Positions 1-12,915 of a stretch of 64,000 nt of DNA are shown here, one piece after another (within the stretch, counting starts at the first letter, position 1; each line of letters begins with the position of its first letter). The position numbers were made by a program, and so were the translations under genes. This stretch comes from Tipula vernalis. Lineage: Eukaryota; Arthropoda; Insecta; Diptera; Tipulidae. The notes under the pieces were generated by a model, which saw only the letters and a list, made by a program, of their open reading frames with translations, searched no databases and had not been told where the DNA came from. The DNA is taken from contig OY282558.1 of NCBI GenBank assembly GCA_958295665.1, positions 51,618,889-51,682,888 of the forward strand, given 5' to 3'.

Positions 1-160
1 TAAATATACAATCCAATCAAAAGTCAAATCAAAAATCAAGTCAAAAGTTCTGTCAATAGTCAAGTAAAAAGTCAAACCAAAAGTTAAGTAAAAATTGGAG
101 TCAAAGTCATGTAAAAAGTCAAGTTAAACGCTAAGGTAAAAATCAAGTCAGAAGGCACAG
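1..160. repeat. degenerate short tandem repeat (AAAAGTCAAGT-like)
   Basis: The first 160 bases are built of loosely repeated 10-11-base words such as aaaagtcaagt, aaaaatcaagtc and aaaagttaagt. The register drifts and no two units are identical over a long stretch, so this is an old low-complexity tandem repeat cut by the window edge. No coding sequence is visible. Confidence 0.65.
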
Positions 161-2214
161 CCAAATCACTCTAAAATCCGAATAGAAACTCCTAGTTCGC
201 ATTTACGTGAATGGCTTTGTCTCTTTCAAACTTTTTGAAGTTGTTTGAAATTTCACTTCCAGTAATTAAAATCTTCAAAATCTGACCAAATAGTTACTTA
301 AATTATTTATTTATTTTATTTATTCTAATGTTGGGTTTTGATCCCAAATTTAAAAAAATTTTCTACAAAACTGGAGGCTTTAGAATTTTAATAACTCGAT
401 ACGAAATTGAATAGATTTTGATTGAATCATCATTCAAACCAACTTTATATATCAATTTCGATTAATGTGCACAAATCAAACCTGTTCAATACCCAAAAAA
501 ACACAATTTTTAAGCGATCTTGAATTACACACCAGAAAACTGTCAACCACCTTAGGCTAATTTATGTACAAAATTTCATAAATTGTTTATACCTATATCA
601 TATGATGAGAGTACCATGATCAAAATGATGCGATGCTGATGATCAATTAAATTCCTACCACCAAATGTAATCTGTTTTCCTGCATCATCGTTCTCATCGG
701 TTAGTTACTTGCTTAATAACAAAAAAAAAAAAAAAATGCCGACAACCAGTTTGACACAAATACTTAATCATCGCGCATATACACGGTGTACAAAATCAAG
801 CAATGTTTTTATTTTTATTTTTTTGTTTTGTTTTCTAAGCTACGTACAATGTAATGTATTAACCGTTTAAAATTTATTATTAGAGGTATGTCGCCTTGAT
901 ATAAAACGTATACATAAATCTTGTATGTTGCGTTCAAACATTAAACAGAATAAATTTAACTAAATTAACAGTAATAAGTTATTAAATATTACATATCATC
1001 AATATCATATATACAACATACAATACACACATCAAAAGAAAACTCGAAGGTACATAAGACAAAAAAAAAAAAAGAAGAAACTTAAGAATGTAACAAGAAG
1101 AAAATAATTGTTGTTAAGAAGAAATTATTTATAATGACAAAATCAGATTAAAACCAACCAAATAAAATAAAAAAGTTTTTACTTTAAATACAAGAAATAA
1201 TAACCATTTTTTTGTTGTATTATTATATTTATTTAAGATTAGCGCGATTACATAATTCGAAATCCAGCATTGTGGACAACACAACAAAACAAAAAAATTA
1301 AATAAGAAAAAAATTCTGAAGTACATAAAAATTATGTTCCGTGTTTTTTTTTGTTTATTTATATAGTTTTGTGCACGGTGTACACATGTTGTACTATGTG
1401 ACTGGGGCTGTTTGTTTATTTGTTTTGTGTTACCATAAGTATTGTATCGCTTGCGTTTATTTTTTATTTTTATCGCGCAAACAACACAAGATAATGAGAT
1501 AGCTGGAATTTATTTAACTGGTAATATTTAGCATATTTTTGGTAATTTAAATTGGAGTTTTAAAATTACGACATGACAAAGGTTTCATAAGAGAAAGGGT
1601 AAATGTTCAATATATGTATGTACATAGTCGAGATAAAAATCAGCGTTATTGATTTGCAAATAGAAAGGTGTCTACATAGAAATATTTTATTGGAAGTTAA
1701 TAAATATTTTGATTGATTTATATAATATGGTTGGTTGTCTTTGGTAAGCAAAAATTTGGGTTCGCAAGCTTATAAAGTTGTTAAACCTTCAACTGGTTTT
1801 GTACCAAATTGAATTGTAAATTACGGTGACTAATTCTTGTAACATTTTATTTTCGTTGATTAGATTTTCCTAAAAACATATTACTGTACTGACCAATCCT
1901 CAAGGGTTCAATTTTCAGATAATATAATTTATAAATAAATTATACTTTGGTAAGGGTATACTAATTTTATTTTACTAGTGTTCTGGTTAATTCAAAAACT
2001 TGAGAATGTATTACTATAACAATAAAATCGAGGCAAATAACAAAATTTGCCACAGTATGTTCCAGTTCTGCTTAATCAGAATTCCGTGAAACAAAATCGG
2101 TCCGTTGATACAGAAAGGATTAACTTCTAGTATTTGTAGTATTCGACAATCATAATAGATACCGATTTATTGGAGTAAACAAAAAAGTTAAAAATTTTGA
2201 TAAAACAGAACCGA
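161..2214. other. AT-rich non-coding stretch, no gene seen
   Basis: About 2 kb of AT-rich DNA with A-runs near 720-737 and 1059-1074 and no open frame that looks like protein. Short frames on both strands have low-complexity translations rich in F, L, I, K and N. The stretch is not obviously repetitive and could be intron or intergenic DNA. I see nothing more specific. Confidence 0.5.
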
Positions 2215-3380
2215 AACGAAAATATGAAATCCCATTACTGCTCAGAATTGGTCCTGTTTTCTTCAAAAAATGCCAAAACCTTTCCTACATCTGCTTCTAT
2301 TAGTGTAATTTCCAAACTACTTAAATTACTGTTATTGTCAGTCTTTATTATTCCTCTAGCTAGTCAAATAAACTATCCCTAACAATATAAAGTTTGAACG
2401 GGGAAAAATAATGAAATTTGCTAAAACTATTTCCCAAATTCTTTTTTACTTTCTCCAGAGCTATTAAGCTAACAGTCGGCGAAACAATAGTGTTCCAATT
2501 TTTTGGGGTTACTTCCATGATAAAAAAAGCATTCAGTGATGATTTCAATTTTTTGAGAAATACGGAATCCAACCTGGTTTAAGTAATGCTAAAATTTTTA
2601 TAAATTAGAATTTACGAGGGAATTTTCCAAATTTAATTTAATTGGAAATATTTTTTTTAAATAGAAATAATTTGAAGAAGCGAATAGTTTGAAATAGTCC
2701 ATTCGAAATTTGAGTTAATTAACAAATGTTGACGTTTTGCATTTCGGGAAACGGCCGTTTTCTATAGAGCTTAAAATCTTACATAAAAATTCAGAATTTG
2801 AGCTCAAAATTGTAAAACTTAAAAATTTTTCGTTCTAATAAATAAAAAAGATTTGTTAATTTTCAGAATTTGGAATTTTTTGAAAATATAGCCACTGCTG
2901 ATTCAAGATTTCAGCTGGAATGCCAATAAAAAAATGAAACTTTTAAGATTTGCCAAATTAGAAAATCCTTTAAAAAATTTAATTCGAACCAACTGTCAAA
3001 AAGTGACATTCGAAATAACTCGAAAATAGTTTAGAAATATGGGAGCATGAAATCATTTCATTGCTTTTGTAAAATTGGAACCATGAAGGTTTTCTGTTAA
3101 GTTCCGACTAATCGCTAGAAGTCTTTAACTAAGAATTCTACAAAATTTTTAAAATATTTAAAATTTTTGTTGCAGTAGGAAAATTAGTTTTAAACCATGT
3201 TGAAATTGCGTATTTAGAACGGAAAATAAGTATTTTTTGGAACAATCTGGGCAGAGGTGATTTGAAATGTTGTAAAGAAATAATTTCGAAATTTTAGAAT
3301 ATCAAAATTTTGTAAAACTTCAGTTTTAAAATGAATTACTTAGAATTGAGAGATAATTCAGATATTTGGAATGTGTAACG
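2215..3380. repeat. duplicated block, copy A
   Basis: This block is repeated in the same order and orientation about 1.8 kb to the right (4030-5145). Clearly matching landmarks are aaatcccattactgctca at 2227 and 4038, the stretch ending ctagctagtcaaataaact near 2370 and 4185, gaaaaataatgaaatttgctaaaact near 2402 and 4199, and tcaaaattttgtaaa near 3303 and 5062. Divergence is roughly 10-25% by eye. No protein-like frame is present in either copy, so this is a segmental duplication of non-coding or repeat-derived DNA. Confidence 0.75.
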
Positions 3381-4029
3381 GATTAATGCAGATTGAATCG
3401 ACGAAGAGCAACAGTAGTACGGCATCTTCTAACTATCATGGATTTAAGAGCTTTAGTTATATTTATTATTATAATATCATTCAGCGTAAAATATTCTTAA
3501 GTAATGAACTTAGCTTTCAAAATTTCGAAATTCATAAATTATTTAAAAATTATATTTACAGAATTCTGCAAGTCAAGGCTTTCATTTAACTATTTCGGTT
3601 TCAGAATTTTAGTCGTACTTGATGAAAATAATTCGATTTTGTTTAAATAAGAACTTTTATCAGATTTTGGCCATACAAGCTTTTTAAAAGCTTACTTTTC
3701 AAATTTTCAGAATTCAAACATATTTAAAAATTTGTATTTACAGGATTTCCCAAATCAAGATTCAGATTTAATTATTTCGTTTCAGAATTTTAATCGTAGT
3801 GGAAATAAATCAATTGAGGAATTCGCGACCTTAAACTTTAAAAATTCTTACGAAAGTATCTAAAAAAATGTATTTATAGAATTTTCGACTGTTCCAAATT
3901 TTAGATGACTCTTATAAAATTAGTCTTCAAACTTTCAAAATTCATATGTTTTAAAAAATTTTATTTACAGGATTTTACAAATTAAGATTTTCGTTGAACT
4001 ATTGCCGAATTCTTGAAATCTAATAAATT
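3381..4029. repeat. degenerate satellite, left part
   Basis: Contains the same module that fills 5450-8345: words like tatttacaggattt, aaatcaagattt, aactatttcggtttcagaattttag and ttttcaaaattcata recur. This part lies between the two copies of the 1.1-kb duplicated block. A large unit of about 1.8 kb (block plus satellite) may have been duplicated in tandem before the satellite expanded on the right. Confidence 0.65.
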
Positions 4030-5145
4030 AATAATAAAATCCCATTACTGCTCAAAATTAGTCTTATTCTCTTCATAAAATGGCAAAACCCGTCTTATAT
4101 CGGCTTCTATTAGTATAATTTCCAAACTACTTAAATTACTGTTATTGTCACCCTTTATTATTGTTCTAGCTAGTCAAATAAACTACTTACTAAAAATCGA
4201 AAAAATAATGAAATTTGCTAAAACTTATTTCTCAGATTTTCATTTTCTTATTTTTCTCCAAAGCTATTAAACCAGCTGTCCGCGAAACAATACCAGTCCT
4301 ATTTTTTGGGGGTTCTATTTTTAGGAAATACGGGAGCCAACTCTGGTTTAATGCTAAGTGCGAAGTATGCGAAAAGAGCTTGACAAGATTTAATTTAGCT
4401 CCATATATTTCGAAACTAACAATTTCGAAAATTTTAAATCATTTTCCATTTGAATAAAAATTCAGAATTTAGACTCGGACGAAATTATGAACTTCGTAAA
4501 ACTTATGAATGTTTACTTTTAAGAAATAAGAAAGATTTGCCAATTTCCATTTGAAAATATAGTCACAATATTTTAAATTTTGTAAAATTAAGTCAAAAAT
4601 TTGGCAAATTTTGTAAAACTCGAATGTACATACTATTCTATGTCCAGATTGAAGATTTTAATTATACCGCCAATGTTTTGAAATTTTGTAAACCTTCAAA
4701 TTTATCGAAATTTTTAAACCGAAAAAACTAAATCAAGATCTTCTATAAAATGTTTACCAATTGAATTTTCGATGTTGCGGAAATAAATTAAAATGAAATT
4801 TCAATAAATCATTTTATTCAATCATTTCGCCAAGCTAATTTTACTTAAAATTCTATTAATATTTTAATAATTTTAAAATAGTTAAAACTTTTATTCCAGT
4901 AGGAAAAGTTCAGAGTTTTTACCATTTTGAAACTGTGTATTATAGGTGCCACTGCATTAAATTAATTTAAACTTTAAAATTTTAATAAATTAATAATTTT
5001 TGGAATCTGAACAGAGGTGCTTTGAAATTTAGTAAAGCAATAGTTCCGAAAATTTGGAATATCAAAATTTTGTAAACTGTTAGTTTTCTAATTGATTACT
5101 TAAAATTGATAGCTAATTCTTATACTCGAAATGTATAATCTGGAA
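4030..5145. repeat. duplicated block, copy B
   Basis: Second copy of the block at 2215-3380, with the same order of landmarks and many small insertions and deletions. The 80-codon frame inside it is not shared by copy A, which argues against it being a gene. Confidence 0.75.
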
Positions 5146-5449
5146 AATCTAAATAAGATATTTACAAGTTGATTAATGAAAATGTTTTATAATTGAGTCT
5201 ATGAACAGGATCTAGAATTTAATTGAATTTTGAATATAATGTTATTTAACAAAAATGTCAAAATTCAAATTTCCATATTTCAGTATTGTCTTTGTATTTA
5301 ACAGTCAATTAAATTCAATTTGTCTAAAGATTTTCGAATTGGGTAAAACTTAAAAAGTTTCATTTAATTAATATTAAATAATAAACTGTTTAATTTATTT
5401 CCCAAATTGTACCAAAAAAAAAATTGCTACAAATAGTGTTGAAAAGATT
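5146..5449. other. AT-rich spacer, nothing recognised
   Basis: About 300 bases of AT-rich DNA between copy B and the main satellite block. No open frame, site or clear repeat is seen. Confidence 0.4.
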
Positions 5450-8345
5450 TTACAAATAAAGATTTTGATTCTCACTTTGGTTTCAGAATTTCCAGATTTT
5501 GGATGATTTTCTCAGATAAATTTCGTATTAAAAATGATTTTTATCAGGTTTTTGATGAGTTTTATAAATACAGTTATCAAATTTTTAAATTCCTTACATT
5601 TCAAAAAAATACCTATTTCTGTTTCAGAATTAGAGTCGTAGTAGAAATAATTCAATTGCGGAGTTCCCGACTGAAATTTTCAAAATTCATACTTATTCCA
5701 GAAAAAAAAAATTGTAAATATTTAAAGAATTGCACAAACTTTTTCAGAGTTTTTCACAAAATTTTAGTTACAGGGTCTTCCGAATTTTTATCGTGAGGAA
5801 ATAATGGGTTTTCGATTTCTCAAATTTCAAGTTAACTGTTTAAAAAGAAATGTATTTACAGAATTTTCGATTTAGTATTAAAAATATTTTTCTCAGATTT
5901 TGAATGACATTAATAAACTCAGTTTTCAAATTTTCAAAATTCGTAGATACTTAGGTATTTAAAAAAAAATATTTACTGGATTATCGACGTCGTTCAAATA
6001 AGACTTTTCTCAAATTTTTGATAAATTTTATAAACTCAGTTTTCAAATTTTCTGAATTCATACAATTTAAAAAATTATATTTACAGTATTTTAAAAAACC
6101 AGCATTCTGATTTAACTATTTCGGTTCAGAATTTTAGTCGTAGTGGATAATTAAATTATGGAATTTCCCAAAATTCGGTTGTTTTTAAGAAAACTGTGTT
6201 TACAGGATTTTACAAATCAAGATTTTGATTTAACAATTTCGTTTTCAAAATTATGCTCAAATAATTCCATTTTGTCTTAAATAAGACTTGTCTCAGATTT
6301 TAGATGACTTTTATAAACACAGACTTCAAATTTTTAAAATTCATACATATTTAAAAAATTGTATTTACAGGATTTTAAAAATTGTAATTGCAGGATTTTA
6401 TATCAAAACATTAATTTAATTATTTCGGTTTCAGAATTTCGACTGAAATTTTCAAAATCCTTTTAAAAATTTTAGCCTTACTGGAAATAATCCGTTTTCC
6501 TCTTAAAGACTTTCCTCAGATTTTGGTTGACTTTTATATAAACTTAATTTCCAAATTATCGAAATTAATACACTTTAAAAAAAATTGTGTTTAAAGGATT
6601 ATACAAATCAAGATTCTGAATAAATTATTTCGGTTTTAGAATTTTAGTCGTAATGAAAATAATTTATTTCTGGAATTCCCAACGATATTCTCTTAAAAAT
6701 GAAATTTTGCAGATTATGGAAGTTTTCTACAAACTCCGTTTTCAAAATTTCAAAATTCATACATTTTAAAAAAAATTATATTTACAGGATTTTACAAATT
6801 ATGATTTTGATTTAACTACTTTTGTTTCAGAATTTTCGGATTTTGGATGGTTTTCTCAGATTTTGCATTAGTTTTATTAACCCAGTTTTAAAATTTTTAA
6901 AATTCATTCGTTTTTAAAAAATTATATTTACAGGATTTTCGACTTTATCCCAATTTAGGACGACTTTAAACTAGGTTTTCAAATTATCAAAATTCACATG
7001 TATTTAAAAAATTGTAATTGCAGGGTACTTAATTTAATTATTTCGGTTTCAGAATTTTAATCACAGGTGAAATAATTCAATATGGAATTCGACTGAAATT
7101 TTCAAAATTCCTTTTGAAAATTTTAGCCTTGCTGGAAATAATTCGTTTCTATCTAAAATAAGACTTTTCTTAGGATTTGGATAGCTTTTATATAAACTCA
7201 GTTTTCAAATTATCGAAATGAATACAGTTTTAAAAAAAATTGTATTTAGAGGATCTTACAAATCAAGATTCTGGAGGGCTATTTGGGAATATGATTCGAA
7301 CGTGGTCGAGTCTTCGATGTCTAAAATTCATATTTAATTTAAATAAGAAACGAATGAGTCTGATTCAAATCAAATAGGAATCTAATAGATCGAAGACTCG
7401 ATAAAGTTCGAATCGAATTCCCAAATAAACAGGATTTTATGTCAAAATTTTGAATTAACTATTTTGGTTTTAGAGTTTTAGTCATAATGGAAATAATTCA
7501 ATTGCGGAATTCCAGACTCAAATTTTCAAAATTCTTACGTATTTCAAAAAAGCGTGTTTCCAGTATCTCACTATTTTCTTCACAGTACTTATTTCACAAA
7601 ATGTATTTACAAGGGTCCAGAATTTTAGCTGTACTGAAAATTATTAGTTTTCGTTAAAATAAGGCTTTTCTCAGATTATAGATCAATTTTATAAACTAAG
7701 CTGTGAAATTTTGAAAATTCCTAGGGAATTTAGATATTTAAAAAAAACGGTTTTACAGGAACTTAATTTCGTATTAAAAATATTTTTCTCAGAATTTGGG
7801 TAACTTTTAGAAACTCAGTTTTTAAATTTTCAAAATTCACACATTTTTAAAAAATTGTATTTACAGGATTTTACAAATCAAGATTCAGATCAGAATTTTA
7901 ATCGATTTTAATCGGAAAATTTCCACAATTCATACATATTCAAACAATTGTATTTACAGGGTTTTGCAACTCAAGATTTTGATGTAACTATTTCGGTAAC
8001 GGAATTTTAGTCGTAGTAAAAATAATCCAATTGCGAAATTCAGGACTTAAATTTTCAAAATTCATACGTATTTAAGAGATTGCATTTACTGATTTTCAGA
8101 AATAAAGATTTTGATTTAAGTATTTCTGTTTCAGAGTTTTAGTCGTACTGCAAATAATTCAATTTGGCCTTAAATAAGACTTTTCTCAGTTTTTGGATGA
8201 TTTTTACTTAGTTTTTAAATTTTTAGAATTGAAAAATATTTAAAAAAAATTATATTTAGGAAATTTTCCAAATCTGGATTCCGATTTAACTATTTCATTT
8301 TATCATATTAGCCGTAATGGAAATAATTCAATTAGTGGTATTTAA
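5450..8345. repeat. degenerate tandem satellite (tttacaggattttacaaatcaagatttt module)
   Basis: Roughly 2.9 kb of diverged tandem repeats. The recurring module reads approximately: attgtatttacaggatttt, acaaatcaagatttt, gatttaactatttcggtttcag, aattttagtcgtagtggaaataattcaatt, then ttttctcagattttggatgac, tttataaactcagttttcaaatt and aaaattcatac. I count about twenty recognisable tttacagg-type junctions at irregular spacings of about 90-200 bases, so units vary in length and some lack half of the module. The short frames are chance by-products. A MITE interrupts it at 7280-7427. Confidence 0.8.
7280..7427. mobile_element. MITE with ~35-bp inverted termini and TA flanks
   Basis: The segment starts tatttgggaatatgattcga and ends with the inverted counterpart (tcgaatcgaattcccaaata). 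The inverted arms match over about 35 bases and include cgagtcttcgat and its complement. The outermost TA on each side fits a TA target duplication, as made by Tc1/mariner-type transposases. It is only about 144 bp, has no coding capacity and sits inside the satellite, whose module resumes right after it. Superfamily assignment is inference. Confidence 0.75.
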
Positions 8346-11098
8346 TGATTAATGATAATAAATGTTTTGAATGTAACTAGTTAGTAGAGAGCTTACCCTA
8401 TGTTCAGATTAGAATTTTCAGAAATCTTAATTGGTTGTTTTAATTAAAGGAAATGTTAGCATAAACTTCGACCACTTAAACTAGTACGTAGACTTTCAGG
8501 ACAAAGAATTCGATATTTTAAAAATTTTCAAAATTCTAAATATTTTATTTCGGATACCGTGGTAGAAAATTTTTTAGAATAATTTGGAAATTTTGTTAGA
8601 ATTTCGTGAAAGCCTAATTTAAACAATTTGATAATTTTGCGTTAAATGTGAAAACTTCTGAACATTTCACTAGTTAAAATTTTATATACATTTTTAAATT
8701 CTTTTATTTAAATTTGATATTTTTAAACAAGGGTGTAGAAAAAAATGAAAAAAATTTAGGAATTGTACGTATAAAATTTTAACTTGATAAATTTCTAAGA
8801 AATTTTATAAAATTTAGCCATTAGAGTTGGCTAGAGCCAAATAAAAAATTTCTTAATATTGCTTATTTAAGTACATACAATATTTAATTTCAGCCCCAAA
8901 TTGTAAAGAGGTTCAAAATTAAGAAGCATTTTAATATTTTCAGTAAATTGTTCATATTATTTTGTTCAGTAGTTCCAAAAAGGTTAAGAAGCACTGCCTC
9001 TATATACACTTTACTCTATTCTTGTCTTCTTCTGCATCTTACCATCGTCTTACAGTTCTTAAAAAGATTTTTTGTCGAGATACGAACTAAAGAAATGAAC
9101 AAAAATAAATTGTAAATGCTTTTGTTGTTTGCGTACATATGTACATACTGATACTATGATTATTACTATTATTACGTTTATTATTATTCCTTTTCATTTT
9201 AATAACAATAAAAATAAATAAACTTTAGTTTTGTGAATATGTAACTCTCGGATAAGACCCTGTGTGTCTATTTATCTGTGTGTAAGCATGCCAATGAATG
9301 TCTATTCTATACTAAATAGAGTAACATAATGAAATAGGTATCTATAAAGAGTATGATGTTGGGCGTAATGCTTTCTATGTGTTAAGAATTCATAATAAAA
9401 TCATGCCTTACATACAAGAACATAATGTGTACACACAGATAATCATTAACAGTTTTTTTTTCATTTATATGTTTGTTAAACATTTAATTAATCTTGATGA
9501 ATTGTAAAAAAAAAAAAAAAAACAACAAAAACAACAACATAGAACTTTGAAGACCCCAGTAACACAATATGTGTACCTATAATTAAATTTCAATTGTCAG
9601 ACAAAAGTAAAATGAAACACAAGTTTTTTGTTTGTTAATTACTTACATATTTGGAAAGTCCACAAAAAAAATTTTAATCACGCAATTATTGTAGCTTAAA
9701 AAATTGCGCCGGTTCAAAACGGATTTTAAATCGTGTGTCCACGCAAAATGGGGATTACATGACGAGTTGATATATAAACCAACCTTTCCATAAATTGGTT
9801 TTAAATGATTTCTTTTGTATATGATTTGTCATGTTTGGTGTTTTTTTTTTTGTCTTCGGATATTTCAGGTGAAATATTGCCGGAAGCTATGTTTTAATAC
9901 GTACAAATTCAGTTTTTTTTTTCTTGTGCTGAATATACGATTTTTTACGATGAGCATCTTTAAGATGTTAAAACCCTTTTTGTTACGTATTTCATGTATA
10001 TGATTGTATACGTCTTATATCTGACAATGATTTTTATGTTTTTATGAAATACATATAACATTTTTATTTGTAATTCTTTAAGGTGTTATTTACGGTCACT
10101 AATTTTTGTATATTAAAACATAAATAAATATTGTGAGAATTTGTGCTGTCTCGGCAGAATTTTATTTTGGGTTGTGTTGATGTAGGATTTTTGAATTGGC
10201 GTAAAATATTTTCTGGAATAATTTCTTAGAAAATTAGGCGTGCTGATTTTGTTTTATTGTGGGATGATGTTTATGATTAGTTATGGAACAAATTTTTAAA
10301 AACAACTCCAACCCAATTCTGTCTGCGTCTACTCAACGAGGATTCTGAATTTTATATTTTTATATTGTATTGCCACCAGAGATATACACACAATGTAAAA
10401 TTTTATCAATTTAATAGTGGCTAAATAAAAGCTTCCTTGCTTTTAACTTTACAAGACAAATTGTGGGATACCATTAAATGATCCATTTTCAAACTTAGAA
10501 ATATTTTGATTACATGATCAATCAGCGACGCACCAGAGGTCAACAATCCACAAAAAGTACAATGACTGAATCTATATATCAAAAAAATAAATTTAATTCT
10601 CAAGACAATCCACTTAACATCCTAGAAAAAAACAAAACAAATTTCCGCTTTAAATATAATTCCAAAATGGTTTAGCGCACATCAATCATCCAATTTGAAA
10701 TGAGATCATAATAGGAATAAACAATTATATATATTAACCAAATTCACTTCTAAATAATCCCAGAACATCTCAAAATCCCAGCCAAAACTAAAAAAAATAC
10801 CAGGTTTTCACAAAGCTTGAAACAAAAAATTCGAATACATTTGGGAGATTGATAGAATGTTGCAAAAAAAATAAATAAAGTCTCGTAAGGATTATCGAAA
10901 ACAAGATTTTTTCTTTCGATACGTTTCTAAATTGCAACGCAAGAGCAAATATACAAATATACGTAACCATGATTTAATTTAGAACTAAATTTAATCCATG
11001 TCTAGACTATAATCCCAAATAAATTATGGTTCATCAAATACTGACTCATTATACATAAAAAATATAAAAAATCAGTGTAACATATGTGCGAAACTCAC
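8346..11098. other. non-coding DNA, probably intron of the minus-strand gene
   Basis: AT-rich and mostly single-copy in appearance, with an A-run at about 9506-9523 and words typical of fly non-coding DNA (catatgtacatac near 9136). If the exon at 11099-11712 is real, this is the start of the intron that follows it on the minus strand. Short frames here have no recognisable protein features, and no convincing further exon was found. Confidence 0.45.
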
Positions 11099-11180
11099 CG
11101 TTTATGATTGATGCATGTTGTATCGTAATCCAAATATAAAAAATCCATAAAAAATTTTGAATAGGCCAATGTCCAGCCAT
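11099..11180 (-). CDS. first coding exon, signal-peptide-like N-terminus (partial host gene)
   Basis: On the minus strand the ATG at 11180 sits in a strong start context (ttaaaATGgc), and no ATG precedes it in this frame within the exon. It encodes 27 residues: a short polar start (MAGHWPIQN), a hydrophobic core (FLWIFYIWITI) and a more polar end (QHASIIN). That is the pattern of a secretory signal peptide or N-terminal membrane anchor. The frame then runs into a textbook splice donor, GTGAGT at 11098-11093, leaving a phase-1 intron. A phase-1 intron directly after a signal peptide is common in secreted and cell-surface protein genes. The following exons must lie to the left and I could not find them in the window. 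I do not recognise the gene, so no specific function is claimed. Confidence 0.55.
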
Positions 11181-11712
11181 TTTAAAGTAGTTAAGTGTAG
11201 GGAACCTAAAAAACACTAAATACCGCACTTTCACTCTTATAGATATAAACACTTAATTTTCTTATTTTTCTTTTCTTAATTATATCTTAATTAAATTATT
11301 TTCACTTCATTTAAATACGCTAAATAATAATAATTTTTAATTTTTTTATTTAATTTTTTTTTTTTTTTATCAAAAACACTTTGTATCAAAAAATTATTTT
11401 AAGAATTTTGTAAGAAAGAATTGTAGATTGTTCAAACATTTTTTTGTTGTCATTGTTGTTGTATTCTTCTTATTTTTTTTAATAATATACATTTAAGTTA
11501 ATTAATTTTGAAATTAAAAAATTTTCCAGATTCATTTTTATTTTTGGATTGTTGTTGTTACGCTTAGTAGTAATACGTCGTCGTCATCTGGATGAACAAT
11601 GAAGATGTTTTAATTTTTTAATTTTTTTTGTCTTAAGTTGTTCATAAATTCGTTTAACTGTTGAGTTTTTTTGTTTGTGTTTATTTGGAGATGATAAAGT
11701 TATGATGTGGAT
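11181..11712 (-). other. 5' UTR part of the same exon, with splice acceptor
   Basis: On the minus strand the sequence ttcttttttttgcag ends at 11713 and is a strong 3' splice site, with a pyrimidine tract and AG. From there a non-coding leader runs to the ATG at 11180. It contains CAA-, ACG- and AAC-rich words (acgacgacg, aacaacaacaatcc) of the kind seen in fly 5' UTRs. Exon length from acceptor to donor is 614 bases. The acceptor, the start context and the donor together make this more than a chance frame, but no transcript evidence is available. Confidence 0.5.
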
Positions 11713-11713
11713 C

Positions 11714-12915
11714 TGCAAAAAAAAGAATGATAAGGATAACATTAAAAAATTAAAATTATTAAATGAGTTGTTTACTCAGATATTGGAATGACAGTTGAAA
11801 ATGTGTATGTGCTTTGAATTTTTCGCAATTTGAGAAGAAATTGTTTATTCTATTTCGACGAGTTCAATAGGATCCCAAATCGTAGAATTTGGAATGGGAA
11901 ATTTTGTAACTTTAATCAAAAAGTTTTTGTTTTGTTTAGATATGATTTAATAGGATTATATCAAAAATGAATGAAGGTCAAATTTTACTACAAATCTGAA
12001 AGTGTTTGAAAATTTTGTAGGCCGGAAAAAAAGTTAATAATTTTCTATTTCTCAAAATGCTAAATTATATGAAATCTAAAGCTAAAAATTTAAGTTTTCT
12101 TTTAAAATTAAAATCTGTTATTAATTAAGGCAATCTTAAACTTTAATTATTCACTGATGTTAATTTTGGGAAGAAAAGTGTAAATGTTTAGCTTTTGAAT
12201 AGCGATAGAAATGGTTAGTATTTCAAGCAAAAGAATGATAGTAGGCGCTTAAATTTCTATGTTTATTCCAGATTTCCAAATTTCTAAATATCATAAACTT
12301 AAATTTGAAAAAAATTAGGAAAAATTTAATTACCATGACATTCGTTAAAAATAAAATGGAAAATTAAAATTTAGAACTCTCAGCTAATTCCACTTGTTTA
12401 AATTTATAAAAATCAACTTATTTAAAGTTTCAATCAAAACACATAAAACTTACAAATTGAAATTGAAACAAGTTACTTATTAACCTACTTATATGAAAAT
12501 TTTCAATTTTTTAAATTTCATTTAAATTTTATAAAATTTAGACCTTTGATTAAACCGAATTTCCATGAAATTTACAAAAATTTGGATTTAAAATAAATCT
12601 TAAAGGAAGGAAATACGCCTGATTTTTGTTTGATTGTGAACCTTTCCAAATTCTTAAAATTTTCATTACTTATCAGTTTTAAGCCGAAATTTATAAAGTT
12701 AATATGACCATTACTTATTAAAGGAATACTTAAGTGCTTTTCATATCTTCTGCTTTGATTTTCGAATTTAAAAATTAATAATTATCACTTTTTAACAATT
12801 TCAAAATATTTATATGAAACAAAACTAAATTACAAAACATAAAAGTAAACCAATTTTGATTTTTGAAGTTCAAAATCAATGAAGTCGATATGAAAAATAC
12901 TAAGTCCAATCTAAT
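11714..12915. other. non-coding DNA, partly related to the 14.4-kb and 19.1-kb repeats
   Basis: AT-rich DNA without genes. Pieces resemble the duplicated family further right: tttaaagtttcaatcaaaacac near 12422 and aaatacgcctgat near 12611 recur near 14670/19437 and near 15790/20117. It may be a more diverged third copy of that family. Confidence 0.4.

Noticed and set aside
9653..9830. Minus-strand open stretch of about 57 codons ending near a GTAAGT donor-like word (about 9649), considered as a further exon
   Set aside because: The peptide is not recognisable, no convincing acceptor was found upstream, and such lengths occur by chance.
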